46,792 nt of DNA from Oscillibacter sp. GTDB lineage: Bacteria > Bacillota > Clostridia > Oscillospirales > Oscillospiraceae. Below the pieces are notes generated by a model. That model saw only the letters and a program-made list of their open reading frames with translations. It was not told where the DNA came from and did no database searches. Each line of letters begins with the position of its first letter. Position 1 is the first letter of the stretch. The position numbers and the translations under genes were made by a program. Positions 42,394 through 46,792 of this stretch are shown in pieces. Where the stretch lies: contig JAFSRH010000029.1 in NCBI GenBank assembly GCA_017446225.1, positions 1 to 46,792 on the forward strand, read 5' to 3'.

Positions 42394-43137
42394 AACAACA
42401 AAGCCGCCATCGGCGGTGAGAACCTGTCCGGTAACGAAGGACGCGCCCTCCGAGCACAGAAACAGCGCGGCTTGCGCAATCTCGTCCGGGGTTCCCAGCC
42501 GGCCCAAGGGCGTTTGCGCGGCGAGGTCCCGCAAGGTCTCCGCGCCGAGCGCGCGTACCATGTCCGTGTCAATGACGCCGGGGGCGATACAGTTCACGCG
42601 GATTCCGGACGGCGCCAGCTCCAACGCAAGGGAACGCGTCAGGGCAATGAGCGCGGCCTTCGTACAGGCGTACGCGGTCTCACAGCTTGCCCCGCGCAGG
42701 CCCCAAATAGAGGAGATGTTCAGGATACAGCCGCGCTTTTCGTGGAGCATATGCGGGAGTACGGCGCGGATACTGTTCCGCGCCCCGCCCAGATTGACCG
42801 AAAGGTAACGGTCCCACAACGCGTCCGTGATATCCTGAAACAGACATTGTCCGGCAACGCCGGCGTTGTTTACGAGCAGTTCCACGGGACCGAGCCGGTT
42901 TTCCGTTTCGTGTACCATGTGGGACACGGCGTCCATGTCGGCCACGTCCGCGCCCACGGCGATGGCCTCCCCGCCGCGCGTCCGGATTTCCTGTACCAGA
43001 TGTTCGGCGGCGTCCCGGCGTTGGTGCCAGTTCACGCATACCGGCCAGCCGTCCAGCGCCAGCCGGAAGGCGATTGCGCGTCCAATGCCGCGCGAGGAGC
43101 CGGTAACCAGCGCGGCGGCGCGTTGTCTGACGGACAT
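42391..43137 (-). CDS. Short-chain dehydrogenase/reductase (FabG-like)
   Basis: 248 aa, classical SDR. Cofactor motif TGSSRGIG at the N-terminus, NNAG, catalytic Ser in NISSIWG and Tyr-x-x-x-Lys in AYACTK, and the C-terminal TADGG. The length and motifs resemble 3-oxoacyl-ACP reductases, but the gene is not in a fatty acid operon, so the substrate is open. AGAAGGG lies before the ATG at 43137. It has its own strong promoter and a leader of about 155 bases. Confidence 0.92.
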   Translation of the reverse strand: MSVRQRAAALVTGSSRGIGRAIAFRLALDGWPVCVNWHQRRDAAEHLVQEIRTRGGEAIAVGADVADMDAVSHMVHETENRLGPVELLVNNAGVAGQCLFQDITDALWDRYLSVNLGGARNSIRAVLPHMLHEKRGCILNISSIWGLRGASCETAYACTKAALIALTRSLALELAPSGIRVNCIAPGVIDTDMVRALGAETLRDLAAQTPLGRLGTPDEIAQAALFLCSEGASFVTGQVLTADGGFVV

Positions 43138-43292
43138 ACGAACCCTTCTCCCAAATTATATGATTTTTAAAGATAACAGCGCGGGCAGAAATCGGAAATT
43201 CCTGTCCGCGCACAGCGCGTAACGGAAGCGTTATCCGTTCCGCCGCGGGAACCGGAAAACACGCTTCGTTTGAGTTGCCGTTTTTTCCAACG
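43138..43292 (-). promoter_or_regulatory. Long structured 5' leader of the SDR gene
   Basis: The predicted transcript begins near 43292. It contains a 10-position hairpin (GCGCGGGCAG at 43179-43188 and CTGTCCGCGC at 43202-43211, one wobble). GATAAC (43172-43177) and GTTATC (43230-43235) could close a larger stem, or AACGGA/TCCGTT (43221-43239) could form instead. No known riboswitch core was recognised, and no T-run follows the main hairpin. Confidence 0.4.
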
Positions 43293-43298
43293 AAAGCT

Positions 43299-43327
43299 AC
43301 TATACGCCGCGAAAAAAAACTTGTCAA
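43299..43327 (-). promoter_or_regulatory. Near-consensus sigma-A promoter of the SDR gene
   Basis: On the minus strand a perfect TTGACA (43322-43327) and TATAGT (43299-43304) are separated by 17 bases including a T-rich run. This is among the strongest promoter matches in the window. Confidence 0.85.
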
Positions 43328-43363
43328 GAAGTTTCAAAGAAAAATTTCCGCTTCCGCCCTGTT

Positions 43364-43984
43364 TTAGCGCGCGACAAGACAGGACGTAATGCGCGCGGTC
43401 ATGCCCCAGATGGCGCGGCCGTGCCAGTACCATACCGGCACCTCTACGCGTCCCTGTGCCCAGCGGTAATCGGACGTGATCCCGACCGCCTCATAGGGGA
43501 AGTCGGCGGGCGGACGCGGAATCAGGTCGTAAACGTACGTTTCGGGCGCGGTCCGCCGGAAGAAGGATACCGGCACTGTAAAAGTATCCGACACTTCCGC
43601 CGGGGACGCCTTTAAGAATCGCAGTCCGTCCGCGCTGACATAGCCCGGTACCGGGTGGAGCAGAAACCCCCGCTGATTGCACAGAAAGTCCATACGGCCC
43701 AGCGGCGTGACGTACGCGCGGGGAATGGAAAGTTCCTCTTCCGTCTCGCGCAGGGCGCAGGCAAGGGGCGTCTCCCCGGGTTCCATACGCCCGCCGGGGA
43801 AGCAGACTTCCCCGCCCTGACGAATCCCGGCGGCCCGGACTTCAAAGAGCAGTTCCGGACCGTCCGGGCCGTCCACAAACGGACAGAGTACGGCATAGGC
43901 CCGGGTTGCGCCGAGCAGTCCGGGCGTGTGGGCGTGGAAGCGCCGCCGGAACTCCTCCACGCTCTCCGGCGCTCCTGACCTCAT
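43364..43984 (-). CDS. CoA pyrophosphatase-type Nudix hydrolase
   Basis: 206 aa. The Nudix box is GGRMEPGETPLACALRETEE followed by EL, with Ser in place of the usual Gly after the last Leu. The C-terminal motif SPAEVSDTFTVPVSFF matches the extra signature of the CoA-diphosphatase subgroup, which cleaves CoA to 4'-phosphopantetheine and 3',5'-ADP. The ATG at 43984 overlaps the azlD stop as ATGA; there is no clear ribosome site, so translation is probably coupled. Confidence 0.88.
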   Translation of the reverse strand: MRSGAPESVEEFRRRFHAHTPGLLGATRAYAVLCPFVDGPDGPELLFEVRAAGIRQGGEVCFPGGRMEPGETPLACALRETEEELSIPRAYVTPLGRMDFLCNQRGFLLHPVPGYVSADGLRFLKASPAEVSDTFTVPVSFFRRTAPETYVYDLIPRPPADFPYEAVGITSDYRWAQGRVEVPVWYWHGRAIWGMTARITSCLVAR

Positions 43985-44295
43985 GCCGACACCAGAAACC
44001 ATTCCAGCACGAACACCACCGCGCAACACGATGCCGCTACCGGAAACAGTCCCGCGCCCATCCACGCCAGCAGAATCCCGAACCCGAGCGCGGCGCCTCC
44101 GGCCACGGGCGAACGGGTCGCCTCAATAATGGACGGGAAGGTCATCACGGACAACGTGACATAGGGCACATAATAAAGAAAGGAACGCAGGAAACGGTTC
44201 CGAATCCGTTTCCGCAGAAGGGTGAGCGGAAGTACGCGAATCGCGTAGCAGACCGCGGCCATGACCGCCAGATAGAGCCAGATTTGATGTTTCAT
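43981..44295 (-). CDS. azlD: AzlD-family branched-chain amino acid transport subunit
   Basis: 104 aa with about four membrane helices (LYLAVMAAVCYAIRVLPLTL is the start of the conserved region; FLYYVPYVTLSVMTFP follows). AzlD is the small partner of AzlC in export of branched-chain amino acids. The ATG at 44295 overlaps the azlC stop by 4 bases. Confidence 0.92.
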   Translation of the reverse strand: MKHQIWLYLAVMAAVCYAIRVLPLTLLRKRIRNRFLRSFLYYVPYVTLSVMTFPSIIEATRSPVAGGAALGFGILLAWMGAGLFPVAASCCAVVFVLEWFLVSA

Positions 44296-45035
44296 ACGTC
44301 CACCTCTTTCTGTGTTTCGGTATCGTCCGGGACGGGGAAAAGCGTTGCCGCGAGGCCGGACAACAGGAGCGTCAGAAGGATGGTACGCGTCCCCCCGGAG
44401 AGCATTGGCAGGAGCCGGGACGCCGCGAAGGACGCGCCAAAACTTAACAACGCGAACAGTCCGATGACTTTGTCCCGTTTCGCGGGCGGCACGACCACGG
44501 CAATGAACATCCCGAACAACGCCACGCTCAACGCGCTGACAACCCGCGCCGGAAGCAGATTTCCGGCAATCACGCCGACCGCCGTGCCGGACGCCCAGCA
44601 CGGAATGGCGACCAGATAGGAGCCGTAACAGTACCACGGGTCCAGCGGCACGGGCCGCGCGACCGCGATTCCGAAAAGTTCGTCCGTGATGGAGTAGCCA
44701 ACGAAAAGCCGGTGACGCAACGGGGCGGCCGGGTCCATGCGCTGACTTAACGCGAAACTCATTAACAAGTACCGCGCGTTCGTAATCAGCGTAACCAGAG
44801 CCATTTCCAGATAGGACGCGTTCGCGGCGATGACCGTAATGGCGGCGTACTCCCCGGCGGAGGCCATGCCGAAGAAACTCAGGAAAAACCCCTGTATAGC
44901 CGTCAATCCGGCGTTCCGGGCGGCAATGCCCAGCGAAAAGGCCACGGCGAAGTAGCCCAATCCAATCGGCACGCCGTCCCGCGCGCCCAAGCGGAGGGAA
45001 CGCCGATGTTCCTGTAAAAAGCGCAACCTGATCAC
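44292..45035 (-). CDS. azlC: AzlC-family branched-chain amino acid exporter
   Basis: 247 aa with about seven or eight helices. DGVPIGLGYFAVAFSLGI, ASAGEYAAITVI and LITNARYLLMS are family motifs. Together with AzlD it exports branched-chain amino acids such as leucine analogues. The start is unsure: the GTG at 45035 is almost on top of the AGGA site, while a TTG at 45026 has better spacing and would shorten the protein by three residues. It lies six bases after lepA. Confidence 0.9.
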   Translation of the reverse strand: MIRLRFLQEHRRSLRLGARDGVPIGLGYFAVAFSLGIAARNAGLTAIQGFFLSFFGMASAGEYAAITVIAANASYLEMALVTLITNARYLLMSFALSQRMDPAAPLRHRLFVGYSITDELFGIAVARPVPLDPWYCYGSYLVAIPCWASGTAVGVIAGNLLPARVVSALSVALFGMFIAVVVPPAKRDKVIGLFALLSFGASFAASRLLPMLSGGTRTILLTLLLSGLAATLFPVPDDTETQKEVDV

Positions 45036-45041
45036 TTCCTG

Positions 45042-46792
45042 TTATTCGTCCAGTTTGAGCACGGCAAGGAAGGCCTCCGTGGGAATTTGTACGCTCCCCA
45101 GACTGCGCATTTTCTTCTTGCCCTCTTTCTGCTTCTCCAAGAGTTTCTTTTTCCGGGTGATGTCGCCGCCGTAACACTTGGCGAGCACGTCTTTCCGCAT
45201 GGCCATGACCGTCTCCCGCGCGATGATCCGTCCGCCGATGGCCGCCTGTATCGGCACCTCGAACAACTGCCGCGGAATGTTTTCCTTCAGCTTTTCGCAC
45301 AGTTTCCGCGCCCGCGCGTACGCCTTGTCTTTGTGCGCGATAAAACTTAACGCGTCCACCTGTTCGCCGTTGACCAGAAGGTTGACTTTTACCAGTTCGC
45401 TGGGGCGGTACGCGGACAACTCATAATCAAGGGAAGCGTAGCCGCGCGTACTGGCTTTGAGAGCGTCAAAGAAGTCGTAGATAATCTCATTGAGGGGCAT
45501 TTCATAATGGAGTTCGACAAGGCGCGTGTCGAGATACTGCATATCTTTGAACTGTCCGCGCCGGTCCTGACACATGGGCATGATGGCCCCCACGTAGTCG
45601 TTCGGCGAAATAATGGATACTTTGACATACGGCTCCTCCGCGCGCTCAATGGACGCCGGGTCCGGGTAGTTGTGGGGATTGTCCACGCGCACGGTCGTTC
45701 CGTCCGTTTTCGTGACCTCGTAAATGACGGACGGAAGGGTCGTGACAAGGTCCAAGTCAAATTCCCGTTCGATACGTTCCTGTGTCACCTCCATATGGAG
45801 CATACCCAGAAAGCCGCAGCGGAAACCGAATCCCAGAGCAACGGAAGATTCCGGCTCAAAGGACAGGGACGCGTCGTTCAGACGGAGCTTTTCGAGCGCG
45901 TCCCGTAAATCGGGATAACGGGAACCGTCCTCCGTATAGATCCCACAGTAGACCATGGGCTGTACCGGACGGTATCCGGGCAGGGGTTCGGCGGCGGGAC
46001 GGTCCGCGTCCGTGACCGTGTCGCCAACGCGCGTGTCGGCCACGTTCTTAATGGACGCCGTAAAGTAGCCCACGTCCCCGGCCTCCAGCGTGTCACAGGG
46101 TTCCAGTCCGAGCGGGAGCAGGTGTCCGCACTCCACGACCTGATAGGACGCGCCGGTAGCCATCAGGCGTACCGTTCCGCCCTTGCGTAAGCGGCCCTCC
46201 ATGAGGCGCAGATAGACGATAACGCCCCGGTAACTGTCGTACTGGCTGTCGAACACCAGCGCTTTTAACGGCGCGTCCGGGTCCCCGGACGGCGGGGGGA
46301 CGTTGGCTATGATATCTTCCAGAACGGCGTCAATATTCAGTCCGAGTTTCGCGGAAATCTCCGGGGCGTCCAGCGCGGGCAGTCCGATGATGTCCTCCAC
46401 TTCCTGTTTCGCGCGCCGGGGGTCGGCGGCGGGCAGGTCGATTTTATTGAACACGGGCAGGATTTCGAGATCGTGTTCCATGGCAAGGTACGTATTGGCG
46501 AGCGTTTGCGCCTCTACGCCTTGCGTGGCGTCCACGACCAGTAAGGCCCCCTCACAGGCCGCCAGCGAACGCGAGACCTCATAGTGAAAGTCGACATGGC
46601 CGGGGGTGTCGATCAGGTTGAGCGTGTAAGTTTGTCCGTCCTTGGCCGGATAGCGCAGGCGTACGGCGCGGGCCTTGATGGTAATGCCGCGTTCCCGTTC
46701 GAGGTCCATGTTGTCAAGGAGCTGGTTTTCCATCTGGCGGGCCTCCACCGCGCCGCACTTTTCCAGCAGACGGTCCGCCAGCGTGGATTTGC
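45042..46792 (-). CDS. lepA: Translation elongation factor 4 (LepA), 5' truncated
   Basis: The frame is open to the right edge of the window, so about 18 N-terminal residues including the start of the P-loop are missing; the first visible residues are [13 protein letters not shown]. The GTPase motifs [17 protein letters not shown] and [10 protein letters not shown] are present, as are domain II, the EF-G-like domain V and the LepA-specific C-terminus ([40 protein letters not shown]). Back-translocates or remodels stalled ribosomes. First visible gene of the lepA-azlC-azlD-nudix run. Confidence 0.97.
   Translation of the reverse strand, partial: KSTLADRLLEKCGAVEARQMENQLLDNMDLERERGITIKARAVRLRYPAKDGQTYTLNLIDTPGHVDFHYEVSRSLAACEGALLVVDATQGVEAQTLANTYLAMEHDLEILPVFNKIDLPAADPRRAKQEVEDIIGLPALDAPEISAKLGLNIDAVLEDIIANVPPPSGDPDAPLKALVFDSQYDSYRGVIVYLRLMEGRLRKGGTVRLMATGASYQVVECGHLLPLGLEPCDTLEAGDVGYFTASIKNVADTRVGDTVTDADRPAAEPLPGYRPVQPMVYCGIYTEDGSRYPDLRDALEKLRLNDASLSFEPESSVALGFGFRCGFLGMLHMEVTQERIEREFDLDLVTTLPSVIYEVTKTDGTTVRVDNPHNYPDPASIERAEEPYVKVSIISPNDYVGAIMPMCQDRRGQFKDMQYLDTRLVELHYEMPLNEIIYDFFDALKASTRGYASLDYELSAYRPSELVKVNLLVNGEQVDALSFIAHKDKAYARARKLCEKLKENIPRQLFEVPIQAAIGGRIIARETVMAMRKDVLAKCYGGDITRKKKLLEKQKEGKKKMRSLGSVQIPTEAFLAVLKLDE

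Noticed and set aside
1-46792. Mobile element, prophage or CRISPR array
   Set aside because: No transposase, integrase, phage structural gene or regularly spaced repeat was seen; the gene order is that of a chromosome core.

Overview
The window reads as ordinary chromosome from a moderately high-GC Gram-positive anaerobe of the Clostridia, most likely an Oscillospiraceae-like gut or rumen bacterium. This is inferred from gene content (SepF and DivIVA, lipoproteins with lipoboxes, a CFI-box-CTERM surface protein, a small DUF6465-like protein, the miaB-mutS-mutL-miaA-hfq-sepF-divIVA order) and strong AGGAGG-type ribosome sites. I see no insertion sequences, phage genes, CRISPR arrays, tRNA or rRNA genes.

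Left third (1-16322, plus strand): the end of a BspA/DUF285-type surface protein; an alpha/beta hydrolase; a duplicated-domain lipoprotein; then a partner-switching signalling block: STAS antagonist (2954), an unrecognised 368-aa protein (3305), a roughly 1000-aa protein fusing an extracytoplasmic sensor to a complete 12-helix MFS domain (4428), a membrane-bound SpoIIE-type PP2C phosphatase (7409, overlapping the previous gene as ATGA) and an RsbW-like kinase (9081). It is followed by a secreted UshA/5'-nucleotidase-like protein that has lost nearly all metal ligands (9500). A DUF3298-type lipoprotein and a three-gene set resembling Bacillus ydjI-ydjG-ydjH (SPFH, zinc-ribbon, TPM) follow, each behind its own promoter.

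Middle (16450-24667, minus strand): a promoter-terminator-bounded operon encoding an esterase, a stand-alone condensation-like acyltransferase, a carrier protein and an AMP-forming ligase, which looks like a dissociated acyl-transfer assembly line; then a D-lyxose isomerase-like protein with its own promoter, a hotdog thioesterase, a DUF2156-GNAT fusion and an EamA transporter.

Right half (24664-46792): housekeeping on the minus strand: uvrB, a RadC-like protein without its JAMM histidines, divIVA, sepF, a YggS-type PLP protein, an HlyD-like adaptor, hfq, miaA, mutL (with a 45-bp tandem repeat in its linker), two small membrane proteins, mutS and miaB. A short plus-strand unit (DUF6465-like gene plus a structured 3' region ending at a strong terminator) interrupts it. 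Then come a two-component system, an SDR reductase with a long structured leader, a CoA-type Nudix hydrolase, azlD, azlC and the 5'-truncated lepA.

The most interesting parts are the partner-switching block with its sensor-MFS fusion and neighbouring pseudo-phosphoesterase, and the four-gene carrier-protein operon. Functions are from motif recognition by eye; no database search was run.
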